In this document: positions 1-7,105 of the stretch, piece by piece
How the letters are laid out: each line of letters begins with the position of its first letter
Position numbering within the stretch: the stretch's first letter is position 1
Origin: Candidatus Dormiibacterota bacterium
Lineage (GTDB): Bacteria; Chloroflexota; Dormibacteria; Aeolococcales; Bog-877
Reading direction: 5' to 3'
Length of the DNA stretch: 15,503 nt
Assembly (NCBI GenBank): GCA_030038765.1
Contig: JASHRA010000011.1
Span: 1-15,503, forward strand
Notes under the pieces: generated by a model
Databases searched by the model: none
Seen by the model: the letters and a program-made list of their open reading frames with translations, nothing else
Told to the model about the DNA's origin: nothing
Made by a program: the position numbers and the translations under genes

Positions 1-1
1 C

Positions 2-196
2 CTGGTGCTCTGGCTCGGCGGCGCCCCCCCGGTCTACGCCATCACCGCCGTGGGCATTCTCATCTGCCTCCTGCTGCGTCGCTTCGAGGGCTACCAGCCG
101 AAGCGCGGTGACGCGGCGTCGGCTCCGGACAGCTGGCTCACCAGGCTCGTCTTCGATCGCAAGCCGCTCCCGCCCGGGGCCGAGGGGCGTCGATAG
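2..196 (+). CDS. C-terminal fragment of a membrane protein, possibly glycerol-3-phosphate acyltransferase PlsY
   Basis: The frame is open from the window edge and ends at TAG 194-196, so only the last 64 or so codons are visible. The fragment has a hydrophobic segment (about residues 11-25 of the fragment, around VYAITAVGILICLLL) followed by a basic stretch and a soluble tail ending near FDRKPLPPGAEGRR. PlsY, the integral-membrane enzyme that acylates glycerol-3-phosphate from acyl-phosphate, ends with a last helix and a basic tail, and some Chloroflexota-type PlsY proteins carry a tail with an LFDR-like segment. That resemblance is from memory and rests on little sequence, so the name is tentative. 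The stop codon doubles as part of the putative -10 box of the next gene. Confidence 0.4.
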   Translation: MVLWLGGAPPVYAITAVGILICLLLRRFEGYQPKRGDAASAPDSWLTRLVFDRKPLPPGAEGRR

Positions 197-199
197 ACT
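194..199 (+). promoter_or_regulatory. Putative -10 element (TAGACT) of a leaderless fumC promoter
   Basis: TAGACT matches the TAnnnT -10 pattern and ends exactly 7 nt before the fumC ATG at 207. Transcription would then begin at or very near the start codon. No Shine-Dalgarno sequence precedes the ATG and no clear -35 box is seen. The first three bases are the stop codon of the preceding gene. The same hexamer at the same distance precedes the response regulator gene. Confidence 0.55.
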
Positions 200-206
200 C
201 GCAGCC

Positions 207-1628
207 ATGAGCAGCGACCGGGCACGCCTGGAGAGGGACTCGATGGGCGAGCTGGAGGTCCCAGCGGCCGCCTACTACGGCGCCAGCACGCAGCGGGCGG
301 TGCTGAATTTCCCGATCAGCGAGCTGCGTCTGCCGCGGCGCATGATCGCCGCCCTGGGGGCCATCAAACGGGAGTCGGCGAGGGTCAACGAGGAGCTGGG
401 TCTGCTGCCCGCGGAGCTGGCCCAGGCCATCGCCGCTGCCGCCGACGAGGTCAGCCAGGGGCGGTTCGACGACCAGTTCGTGGTCGACATCTTCCAGACC
501 GGCAGCGGGACCTCCTCCAACATGAACGCCAACGAGGTCATCGCCAACCGGGCCCTGGAGCTGCTGGGCGGGGTGCGCGGGGACCGGGCACGGGTCCACC
601 CCAACGACCACGTCAACAAGGGCCAGTCCAGCAACGACGTCATCCCCAGCGCCATCCAGCTGGCTGCCGTGGACGCCCTCCGCGCCGTGCTGGAGCCGGG
701 ACTCGGCGAGCTGGAGGCGGCCCTGGCCCGACAGCGAGATCGCGGCTGGCCGGTGATCAAGACCGGGCGAACCCACCTCCAGGACGCCACGCCGATCCGC
801 CTGGGACAGGAGTTCGAGGGCTACCGCGGCCAGGTGGAGCGGGCCCTCGAGGTGCTGGCCCAGGCCCGGCGGCGCCTGGGCGAGGTCCCGCTGGGGGGCA
901 CGGCGGTGGGGACCGGGATCGGGACCCACCCCGAATTCGCGGGCCGGGTCCTGGAGCGCCTCCGGCCGGTCTACGGCGAGGAGCTGCGCGAGACCTCGAA
1001 CCACTTCCAGGCCCAGAGCAGCCTGGACGCCGTGGCCCTGGCCTCGGGGGCGGTGCGCTCGGCAGCGCTGGCGGTCCACAAGGTGGCTAGCGATCTCCGC
1101 CTGCTCAGCTTCGGTCCCCGCGCCGGCGTCGCCGAGCTGCGCCTGCCCGAGGTCCAGCCGGGCTCCTCGATCATGCCCGGGAAGGTCAACCCGGTCATCT
1201 GCGAGTCGGCCCTGATGGTGGTGGCGCAGGTGGTCGGCGACGACGCCACGATCGCCTTCTGCGCCGCCACGGGATCCCTCCTGGAGCTGAACGTGATGCT
1301 GCCGGTGGCCGCCCACAACCTCGTGGAGGAGATCGAGCTGCTGGGCGGCGCGGCGGCCAACCTGGCCCGGCAGGCGGTCGAGGGCCTGGTCGCCACCGAG
1401 CGCGGGCCCCAGCTGCTGGAGCAGGGGCTTGCCATCTGCACCGCCCTGGTGCCGGCCATCGGCTACGACGCGGCCGCGGCCATCGCCCACGAGGCCTACC
1501 AGAGCGGGCGCACGGTTCGAGAGGTGGCGGCCGAGAGGAGCGGGCTCACGGCCGGGGAGATCGATCGCCTGCTCCAGCCCGAGCGCATGGTGGTGCCGGG
1601 GCTGGAGAGCGGCGCGGGGGGCGGCTGA
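207..1628 (+). CDS. fumC: Class II fumarate hydratase (fumarase C)
   Basis: This gene encodes 473 aa, the usual length for class II fumarase, which interconverts fumarate and L-malate in the TCA cycle as a cytoplasmic homotetramer. Family motifs are in order: TGSGTSSNMN (98-107), HPNDHVNKGQSSND (131-144, second substrate site), GRTHLQDATP (187-196, with His190 at the catalytic position), GTAVGTGIGTHPEF (231-244) and the superfamily signature GSSIMPGKVNP (319-329), whose flexible loop carries the catalytic Ser. The C-terminal domain is complete, ending near LQPERMVVPG. Aspartase shares the signature, but the HPND and GTAVGTG blocks favour fumarase. ATG 207 is chosen because the protein then begins just before the conserved ERDSMGELEVP segment and because of the leaderless-type -10 box 7 nt upstream. 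A longer reading from 108 would overlap the preceding gene. The gene faces a convergent gene with only 5 nt between stops. Confidence 0.96.
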   Translation: MSSDRARLERDSMGELEVPAAAYYGASTQRAVLNFPISELRLPRRMIAALGAIKRESARVNEELGLLPAELAQAIAAAADEVSQGRFDDQFVVDIFQTGSGTSSNMNANEVIANRALELLGGVRGDRARVHPNDHVNKGQSSNDVIPSAIQLAAVDALRAVLEPGLGELEAALARQRDRGWPVIKTGRTHLQDATPIRLGQEFEGYRGQVERALEVLAQARRRLGEVPLGGTAVGTGIGTHPEFAGRVLERLRPVYGEELRETSNHFQAQSSLDAVALASGAVRSAALAVHKVASDLRLLSFGPRAGVAELRLPEVQPGSSIMPGKVNPVICESALMVVAQVVGDDATIAFCAATGSLLELNVMLPVAAHNLVEEIELLGGAAANLARQAVEGLVATERGPQLLEQGLAICTALVPAIGYDAAAAIAHEAYQSGRTVREVAAERSGLTAGEIDRLLQPERMVVPGLESGAGGG

Positions 1629-1633
1629 TCCCC

Positions 1634-2140
1634 TCAGGTGGGCTTGAACAGGGTGGTGGCGTACCACTTCCCGCCGAGCTCGCGGCAGACGATCTCGGCG
1701 GGAAGACCCAGCGGGGCGTGTCCCAGCGACTGGCAGGTGTAGCTCTGCCGTTTGCCCGGTTGGTAGCAGACATTGGCCGACACGGAGACGGTGGCGCGCG
1801 AGCCGTTGAGCAGGGCCGCCGAGATGGTGGGCGCCTCGAGCGCCACCCGCTCGCGCCGGAGCGAGGTCACCATCTCCTGCGTCCGGCCCCGCAAGGAGGG
1901 GCTGAGGTAGGCCTCGATGCGGGCGGCGTCGAGGTGCTCGATGCCGCCGAGGTAGCCGGCGACCGCGCCCTCAGCGGTCGCGTGGCTGGGAGCCGGCAGG
2001 GGGTGGGTGCTGAGCACACGGATGCCGATCAGCAGCAGCAGCAGCCCGGCGATGGCGAAGGTGATCTGGCGCTGGGAGCGCCGGGAGATGGGCCGGATGG
2101 GCGCTAGGTTGGGAGTCGGCTCCCCGCCGGTCTGGCTCAC
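1634..2140 (-). CDS. Hypothetical protein with one N-terminal membrane anchor and an NTF2/DUF4878-like external domain
   Basis: This gene encodes 168 aa from a GTG at 2140. Residues 1-25 are basic and proline-containing, 26-44 form one strongly hydrophobic helix (ITFAIAGLLLLLIGIRVL), and the rest should lie outside the membrane. The external part begins with a helical stretch (about 54-80, AEGAVAGYLGGIEHLDAARIEAYLS) and continues into strand-rich sequence that ends GGKWYATTLFKPT. This order resembles small NTF2/cystatin-like domains such as DUF4878, but that is inference from pattern only. Three cysteines (125, 136, 152) could form a disulfide. VirB8/TcpC components of type IV secretion systems have the same layout (one helix plus an NTF2-like domain), and this secretion cluster lacks one; I see no direct proof of a link. 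The start lacks a clear Shine-Dalgarno sequence. Confidence 0.75.
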   Translation of the reverse strand: MSQTGGEPTPNLAPIRPISRRSQRQITFAIAGLLLLLIGIRVLSTHPLPAPSHATAEGAVAGYLGGIEHLDAARIEAYLSPSLRGRTQEMVTSLRRERVALEAPTISAALLNGSRATVSVSANVCYQPGKRQSYTCQSLGHAPLGLPAEIVCRELGGKWYATTLFKPT

Positions 2141-2310
2141 GCCGCCCTGTCCCGGTCAGTCGAACCGTCGCCCCCGGCCCCCCGAAACCAAACCCGCGGG
2201 CCGTGCGTTGTATGCGTTGGGCACGGCGCGAGAACGGTGCCTCCCCACCCGGCCGGATCGCCTCCCTCATCGGCATATCCTCGGCGCCGCGCCGTGCCCA
2301 GACCCTTCTT
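2141..2310. other. Divergent intergenic region, probable promoters
   Basis: These 170 bases separate the starts of the minus-strand anchored protein and the PBP gene, so they should hold both promoters. I see no convincing -35/-10 pair. The weak AT-richer candidates are CATATC at 2274-2279 and CAGACC at 2299-2304, the latter 6 nt before the PBP ATG and loosely like the TAGACT boxes elsewhere in the window. No tRNA, riboswitch or repeat is apparent. Confidence 0.3.
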
Positions 2311-4452
2311 ATGGCTGAACTTCCGACGCACGGTCGGTTCGGAGTCCCCCCCGGGGGCCGACCACGGGTCCGCCGCCGCAGCGTCGATCAGCCGCCCAAC
2401 TGGCGCCGCTGGCTGGCGGTGGCCGGGCTGACCATCCTCGCCGCCGTGGTCATCCTCTCGGTTCCGCTGACCGGGCTGGCCCGCGCCTACGGAGCGCTCC
2501 CACCGGCACACGACTTGGGGGGCGACACCCTCGTCTACGGGGCCGGGGGGGTCGAGATCGCCGACCTCCACCCTCCGGGGAGCAGCAGGATCCCGGTCGA
2601 GTACGACCAGATCGCTCCCGTCATGCGCCAGGCGGTGGTGGCTGTGGAGGACCGCAACTTCTGGTCCGCGCCCAGCTTCGACCTGGCCCGCATCGTCCAG
2701 GCGGCTCTCTACGATGCCGTTCACCACAGCGCCAGCCAGGGCGCCAGCACCATCCCCGAGCAGCTGGGCAAGATCCTCTACCTCCACGACAACAAGTCGC
2801 TGACCTACAAGGTCAAGGAGATTCTCTACGGCCAGGAGCTGACCACCAAGCTCTCCCGGGCCGAGCTGCTGGATGAGTACCTCAACGACGTCTACTTTGG
2901 CGAGGGCGCGACCGGGATCCAGGCCGCGGCCCAGACCTACTTCGGGGTCAACGCAAGTCAGCTGAACGCGGACCAGGCGACCCTGCTGGCCGGGCTCCTG
3001 CCCGCGCCCAGCTACCTCGACCCCTTCGACAACATGGCCGGCGCGCGCCAGCGGCAGCTGACCGTCGTCTCGGCCATGGTCCGCCAGGGCAAGCTGACCC
3101 CAGCCGCGGCCCGACAGATCGCCTCCACCACGCCCACTCTGGCCCCCGCCGGGGCCGACTCTCTGGACCTCGCCCCCTACTTCATCGACGAGGTCGAGGG
3201 GTGGCTCCAGAGCCGCTACGGGTCCAGCTACGACACGCGCGGCCTCAGCGTCCAGACCAGCCTCAACCTGGGGCTCAACAACGAGGCCCAGGCGCTGGTC
3301 ACCCAGACCATCCAGGAGGACGCCGCCATGCACATGACGGACGGGGCCCTGGTGGCCGAGGACCCGGCCAACGGGGAGGTCCTGGCCTGGGTCGGCGGGG
3401 CCGGATCGGGCGTGCCCGGGGGCGACATCGACATGGCGGCCCGGCCGCGCCAGCCGGGCTCCGAGTTCAAGCTGTTCAACTACTCCACCGCCTTCGGCGA
3501 CCACGTCGTGACCATGACGACCCCGGTCCTGGACGGCCCTCTGACGCTGCCCACGGGGGGGCCGGGCGGGGGGCCCTACGTGGTCACCGACTACGAGGGC
3601 CGCTACGCCGGCGTGGTGCCGATCCAGGTCGCCCTGGGGAACTCGCTCAACGTTCCCGCCGTGAGGGTCGAGCTCAAGACCGGCATCCCCGCCATCCTCG
3701 CCACCGCACGCCGCCTGGGAGTCACGACCCTGGGCGAGCCTGACTCCTACTACGGCCCCAGCCTCACCCTGGGCGCCTATCCGGTGCCGCTCTGGGAGAT
3801 GACCCAGGCCGGGGGCGTCTTCGCCACCCAGGGAGTGCTCCACCCGACCACCTACGTGCTCGAGGTCAAGGCGGCGAGCGGTGCCGTGATCTACCAGGCC
3901 CACCCCAGCGCCACCAGGGTCCTCTCCCCCCAGGTGACCTACATCATGAACACCGTCCTCTCCCGCAACAGCAATCGGCTCCTCGCCTTCGGCTACGACA
4001 CGCCCCTCGTCATCCCCGGGCACACGGTCGCGATCAAGACCGGGACCTCGAGCAACTACCTCGACAACACCGCCGTGGGCTGGACGCCCAACCTGGTCGT
4101 GGGCGACTGGGTCGGCAACGCCGACGACTCGCCCATGTACGGAGGGGGCCTGAACGGGATCAGCGGAGCGGCCAGTCTCTGGCACGACTTCATGGTCTAC
4201 GCCCTGGGTACGACGGCCAACAGCTGGTACCAGGAGCCCTCGGGCCTCTACACCAAGGTGATCGACGGCCAGGTGGACTACTACCTCGCTGGAACGGCGC
4301 CCGGCACCTCGGTCCTGGGCGGGGGCAAGGTCACGCCGTCGCCCAGCCCCACCGTCAGCGCGTCCCCCAGCCCCACCGCCAGCCCATCGCCGAGTCCCTC
4401 GCCGGTGGGCCCGAGCCCGCTGCCCAGCCCGTCGCCGAGCGGCGGCCCCTAG
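2311..4452 (+). CDS. Class A penicillin-binding protein (bifunctional transglycosylase/transpeptidase)
   Basis: This gene encodes 713 aa. A basic cytoplasmic start (1-33) leads into one membrane helix (about 34-56). A GT51 transglycosylase domain follows, with AVEDRNFW holding the presumed catalytic Glu113, GASTIPEQLGK (144-154), KVKE with Glu170, and RAELLDEYLNDVYFG (183-197). The transpeptidase domain has all three active-site boxes: SEFK (384-387, nucleophile Ser384), SLN (445-447) and KTGTS (576-580). Such enzymes polymerise lipid II and cross-link the wall on the outer face of the membrane. The last ~40 residues are low-complexity Ser/Pro, which may span the wall. The first glycosyltransferase motif lacks the usual His and Gly (EDxxFxxHxG). 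ATG 2311 is preferred over upstream in-frame starts because it places the helix normally; there is no Shine-Dalgarno sequence. The stop overlaps the convergent response regulator by 4 nt. Confidence 0.93.
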   Translation: MAELPTHGRFGVPPGGRPRVRRRSVDQPPNWRRWLAVAGLTILAAVVILSVPLTGLARAYGALPPAHDLGGDTLVYGAGGVEIADLHPPGSSRIPVEYDQIAPVMRQAVVAVEDRNFWSAPSFDLARIVQAALYDAVHHSASQGASTIPEQLGKILYLHDNKSLTYKVKEILYGQELTTKLSRAELLDEYLNDVYFGEGATGIQAAAQTYFGVNASQLNADQATLLAGLLPAPSYLDPFDNMAGARQRQLTVVSAMVRQGKLTPAAARQIASTTPTLAPAGADSLDLAPYFIDEVEGWLQSRYGSSYDTRGLSVQTSLNLGLNNEAQALVTQTIQEDAAMHMTDGALVAEDPANGEVLAWVGGAGSGVPGGDIDMAARPRQPGSEFKLFNYSTAFGDHVVTMTTPVLDGPLTLPTGGPGGGPYVVTDYEGRYAGVVPIQVALGNSLNVPAVRVELKTGIPAILATARRLGVTTLGEPDSYYGPSLTLGAYPVPLWEMTQAGGVFATQGVLHPTTYVLEVKAASGAVIYQAHPSATRVLSPQVTYIMNTVLSRNSNRLLAFGYDTPLVIPGHTVAIKTGTSSNYLDNTAVGWTPNLVVGDWVGNADDSPMYGGGLNGISGAASLWHDFMVYALGTTANSWYQEPSGLYTKVIDGQVDYYLAGTAPGTSVLGGGKVTPSPSPTVSASPSPTASPSPSPSPVGPSPLPSPSPSGGP
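4333..4449 (+). repeat. Low-complexity Ser/Pro-coding repeat at the 3' end of the PBP gene
   Basis: Degenerate repeats built on CCCAGCCC / CCGAGTCCC units encode about 39 residues dominated by PSPSP with occasional Thr, Ala, Val and Gly. Such tails are common after class A PBP domains and probably form an extended, unstructured wall-spanning stretch. They are prone to length changes between strains. Confidence 0.8.
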
Positions 4453-4943
4453 ACCGAGCTGGCGGCGGCGGCGGCTTCTGCCCGGGCCAGCACCACCTCG
4501 CGATTGGGCTTGACCTGACGCATCGAGCCACGGCTGGCCAGGGCGTCGCCCACCGCCGCCATCAGGTGCTCGGCGCGGAAGGGCTTGGGCAGGTAGGCGA
4601 AGCCGCCCGACTGCATGCTGACCCGGAGGTCCAGGCGGGGTTGCCGTGAGCTGGTAAAGATCACCGGCGTCCAGCTCCAGTGGGAGCGGGCGAGGAGTCG
4701 CCGGCACACCTCGAAGGCACTCATGTCGGCCAGGTTGAGGTCCAGGATGGCGCAGGCGTAGGTGCCGAGGCGGGCCTGGGACAGCGCCGCCCGGGGCGAG
4801 TCGGCCTCGATGACCTCGAAGCCGAGGCGGCGGAGGATGGAGGCGGTGGCGGTCCGGCTCACGTCGTCCCGGTCCACCACCAGGATTGCCCGCTCGGAGA
4901 GCTGCTTGGCCGGGGCGCCCTTGGGTGCGGCCGAGGCGGACAT
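4449..4943 (-). CDS. Single-domain response regulator (CheY-like receiver)
   Basis: This gene encodes 164 aa with one receiver domain (about residues 18-135) and no output domain. Visible features are the acidic cluster LVVDRDD (21-27), the likely phosphorylation site Asp68 in AILDLNLAD, the switch Ser98 in VIFTSS, and the conserved Lys120 in YLPKPF. The second pocket position that is often Asp appears to be Arg25, a modest variation. The tail after residue 135 is basic, then Ala-rich. No histidine kinase gene is adjacent, so the partner kinase is unknown; it could act by protein contact in a phosphorelay. ATG 4943 is chosen because a TAGACT box lies 7 nt upstream on the same strand, as at fumC; the frame remains open far upstream, but that is a GC-rich shadow. 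The gene is divergent from the secretion cluster and its stop overlaps the PBP stop. Confidence 0.88.
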   Translation of the reverse strand: MSASAAPKGAPAKQLSERAILVVDRDDVSRTATASILRRLGFEVIEADSPRAALSQARLGTYACAILDLNLADMSAFEVCRRLLARSHWSWTPVIFTSSRQPRLDLRVSMQSGGFAYLPKPFRAEHLMAAVGDALASRGSMRQVKPNREVVLARAEAAAAASSV

Positions 4944-4950
4944 CGAGGTC

Positions 4951-4956
4951 AGTCTA
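4951..4956 (-). promoter_or_regulatory. Putative -10 element (TAGACT) of a leaderless response regulator promoter
   Basis: Read on the minus strand, TAGACT is followed by 7 nt and then the ATG at 4943-4941. This is the same hexamer and spacing as at fumC. No Shine-Dalgarno sequence and no good -35 box are seen. Confidence 0.55.
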
Positions 4957-5096
4957 GGAACGGGGTAAGGGGGATTTGCTGACCTTCGTGCAGCGGTCCG
5001 GAAATAGCCTGTGACGCCCCCGCCACCCCCCGGCGACGGCCCTGTCGCGACCGGCTCACGGCCCGCCCGGGAGGCCTCGGCGGACACCTCTCGCGC
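4957..5096. other. Divergent region upstream of the type IV secretion cluster
   Basis: This gap separates the response regulator promoter from the first secretion gene and should hold the cluster's promoter. The best -10 candidate is TAGCCT at 5005-5010, which would leave an 80-90 nt leader, but no matching -35 is evident. The region before ATG 5097 has no Shine-Dalgarno sequence. Short GC-rich inverted repeats are present but are not beyond expectation for this composition. Confidence 0.3.
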
Positions 5097-6737
5097 ATGG
5101 CGCAGACACGTGGCCCCGGGCTCGGAACGCTGGCTCTCCCCGCTTGCCTCCTGACCCTGGCGGTCCTGGCCTCCCTGCTCCATCCCGGAGTGACCGCCGT
5201 GCCCCAGGCGCATCGAGCCGCCGCGAGCCCCATCCGGAGCGCGCTGGCGGGCCCGCTCCTCGGCCTCGGATGCCTGGTGGTGGCCGCGGCGGGACTGGCC
5301 CTCGCCCGCTGGCGCCAGACCAGGCTGCTGGCGGCGGGCAGCCTGGGACGGGCGCGGAGGGCGATGGGGCGTGACCTGAGGGAGCTGCACCGGAGCCCGG
5401 GCCGGCCGCTGGGACGGGCGGGCCCGCCACGGGTGCGGCTGGGCGCCCACGGCGCTCGCTCCATCTGGCTGCCCGAGGACGAGCACCTGCTGGTGCTGGG
5501 CCCCACCGGCTCCGGCAAGTCCAGCGCCCTGGCCATTCCCGCCATCCTCGAGTGGCCGGGCCCGGTGGTGGTCACCGATCCCAAGGGGGAGCTGGTCCGG
5601 ACCACGCTGGCGGCGCGGCTCGCCATCGGACCGGCGGCGGTCTTCGCGCCCCTGATGGAGCCGTCGGCTCGCTGGAACCCGCTCGAGTCGATCGAGAGCT
5701 CCGACGACGCCCTCCGGGTGGCGTCCTTCCTCATGGGCCGGGCGCCCGAGCGCGAGCCCTTCTGGCACGACCTCGCCCGCCAGCTCCTGCACGGCCTGCT
5801 GGTGCAGGGTTGCGCCGACGGCGCCCACCTGGCCGACCTCCTGGAGGGACTCCAGTCGGTGCCCGCCGAGGAGCTGGCGGCGAGGGCGACTCACCCGCTG
5901 GCCCAGCGCCTCATCCAGGGCGCCCTCAGCGGCGGAGACCGGACCGCCATGGGGGTGGTGGCCACCCTGGTCTCGCAGCTGGGCGCCTACGGGTCCGAGG
6001 GGGTGAGCGCAGCCACGTCAGGTAGCGACTTCGACCCGGCCGACCTGGCCCGCGGACGGCTGCGGAGCCTCTACTGCGTCGTCGCCCCCCACGACGCTCC
6101 CGTCCTCAAGGGCCTCATCTCAAGCCTGCTCTCCTGCTGCTGGCGTGCGCTCTTCGGAGCCCCTCCGGAAGTCCCCGCCCTCTTCGTCCTCGACGAGTTC
6201 ACCCAGCTGACCGGGCTCCCCGAGCTGCCCGCCCTGGTCCAGCTCGGCCGCTCGCAGGGAGTCCGGATGCTGCTCATGGCCCAGGACCTCGGATCGATCT
6301 CGGGAGCCTACGGGGCCGAGGCGACAGCCGCGATCTGGGCCAACTGCCGCACCAAGCTGCTGCTGCCCGGGATCTCGGAGGTGGAGCTTCTGGAGCGCGC
6401 CAGTCGGCTCGCCGGCTCGACCACGCTGCACCGCCGCCTGGAGTCCGGGGAGCTCGAGCCGGCCGCCGCCCACCCACTGCTCCAGATGGACGAGATCCGC
6501 CGTCTCGAGTCCGGGCGGGCCCTCGTGCTGCGCGGCTCGGACCAGCCGGCGGTGATCCGACAGACGCGCTGGTTCAGCGACCGCTCGCTGCGACGGCGGG
6601 TGGCCGCCGCCGGCCCCCCTCGGTCCCTGCCGGCGCCGGCACGCGGCGTCCCCCTGCGTGACTGGACGGAACCGTGGATGCCCCTGCGGGGCGTCGACAC
6701 CCCCCTTCCCTGGGCCCCGGCGGACGGAGACGGTTGA
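5097..6737 (+). CDS. VirD4/TraG-type coupling ATPase of a type IV secretion system
   Basis: This gene encodes 546 aa. Two N-terminal helices (about 11-29 and 48-70) anchor it in the membrane. The cytoplasmic ATPase follows, with Walker A GPTGSGKS (135-142), the family block TDPKGEL (160-166), FWHDLARQLLHGLL (222-235), Walker B ALFVLDEF (361-368) and the sensor-like LLMAQDLGSI (392-401). Coupling proteins of this family form hexamers that bring DNA or protein substrate to the secretion channel. The C-terminus after about residue 500 is a short Pro/Arg-rich tail without an added domain. The gene is first in a six-gene cluster, and its stop is 26 nt before the next ATG. The start is the first possible in the frame and gives a normal first helix, although no Shine-Dalgarno sequence is seen. 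It is the only VirD4-like gene here, and no relaxase gene accompanies it. Confidence 0.92.
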   Translation: MAQTRGPGLGTLALPACLLTLAVLASLLHPGVTAVPQAHRAAASPIRSALAGPLLGLGCLVVAAAGLALARWRQTRLLAAGSLGRARRAMGRDLRELHRSPGRPLGRAGPPRVRLGAHGARSIWLPEDEHLLVLGPTGSGKSSALAIPAILEWPGPVVVTDPKGELVRTTLAARLAIGPAAVFAPLMEPSARWNPLESIESSDDALRVASFLMGRAPEREPFWHDLARQLLHGLLVQGCADGAHLADLLEGLQSVPAEELAARATHPLAQRLIQGALSGGDRTAMGVVATLVSQLGAYGSEGVSAATSGSDFDPADLARGRLRSLYCVVAPHDAPVLKGLISSLLSCCWRALFGAPPEVPALFVLDEFTQLTGLPELPALVQLGRSQGVRMLLMAQDLGSISGAYGAEATAAIWANCRTKLLLPGISEVELLERASRLAGSTTLHRRLESGELEPAAAHPLLQMDEIRRLESGRALVLRGSDQPAVIRQTRWFSDRSLRRRVAAAGPPRSLPAPARGVPLRDWTEPWMPLRGVDTPLPWAPADGDG

Positions 6738-6744
6738 GAAACCG
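6731..6744 (+). other. Short stem-loop spanning the virD4-like stop codon
   Basis: CGGTT and AACCG form a perfect 5-bp stem closing a GAGA tetraloop (GNRA class). The TGA stop at 6735-6737 straddles the stem and loop. It is followed by the strong ribosome site of the next gene. It is too small to be a convincing terminator, but it could affect mRNA stability between the two genes. Confidence 0.3.
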
Positions 6745-6750
6745 GGGTCG

Positions 6751-6756
6751 GGGAGG
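6751..6756 (+). promoter_or_regulatory. Strong Shine-Dalgarno site for the VirB2-like gene
   Basis: GGGAGG ends 7 nt before ATG 6764. It is the best ribosome-binding site on the plus strand of this window and fixes the start at 6764 (or GTG 6761). A pilin-like subunit needed in many copies would fit such a strong site. Confidence 0.7.
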
Positions 6757-6763
6757 CGCTGTG

Positions 6764-7060
6764 ATGGTGGGGCCGGAGCTGCTGAGCACCTTCTCCACCG
6801 GGCTCAACAACCTGATCCACACCGTGACCAGCCTCGCGCTGGGCGCAGTGGCGGTGCTCTGCCTCAGCGTCGCCGCCATCCGCTACATGACGGCCCTGGA
6901 CAACAGCCAGCGACGGGCCGCTGCGGTGCAGGGCCTGATCACGGTCCTGCTCGGGGTCCTGCTCCTGGTCAACGAGGGAGCGGTGCTGAGCTTCGTCGAG
7001 GGGCTGAGCGGCAGCAACACTTCCTGCGCCACCAGTAGCTGCTCGGCCACCTCACACTAG
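6764..7060 (+). CDS. Small two-helix membrane protein, VirB2/Maff2-like T4SS component
   Basis: This gene encodes 98 aa. Two hydrophobic helices (about 14-39, around VTSLALGAVAVLCLSVAAI, and 51-72, around GLITVLLGVLLLVN) are separated by a short charged loop (RYMTALDNSQRR). A Ser/Thr/Cys-rich tail follows. VirB2/TrbC pilins and the Maff2 proteins of Gram-positive conjugative elements have this size and hairpin layout and sit between the VirD4 and VirB6 genes, as here. Assignment rests on layout and position, since such small proteins diverge quickly. There is no cleavable signal peptide, unlike typical VirB2. The strong GGGAGG site 7 nt upstream supports ATG 6764. The TAG stop is in the same frame as the next gene, and no standard start codon occurs between them before 7106. 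Confidence 0.75.
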   Translation: MVGPELLSTFSTGLNNLIHTVTSLALGAVAVLCLSVAAIRYMTALDNSQRRAAAVQGLITVLLGVLLLVNEGAVLSFVEGLSGSNTSCATSSCSATSH

Positions 7061-7105
7061 GTTCCGCCCTCGGCCGCCCCCCGGCTCCCGCTTCTCCTCG
7101 GAGCG

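Noticed and set aside
108..206. An earlier fumC start at 108
   Set aside because: It would overlap the upstream coding region and add 33 residues not found in fumarases. ATG 207 has a suitable upstream box.
138..1667. A 509-codon minus-strand frame opposite fumC
   Set aside because: It is the antisense shadow of a clear fumarase. The translation is His/Gln/Arg-rich low-complexity sequence without domains.
2137..4707. An 856-codon open frame on the minus strand across the PBP gene
   Set aside because: It lies opposite a PBP with complete family motifs. Its translation is Gly/Arg/His-rich with no recognisable motif, as expected from third-position GC bias.
4944..5894. A longer N-terminus for the response regulator, extending the frame to 5894
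   Set aside because: The extension is Arg/Gly/Gln-rich, overlaps the virD4-like gene on the other strand, and precedes a normal receiver start with a -10-like box.
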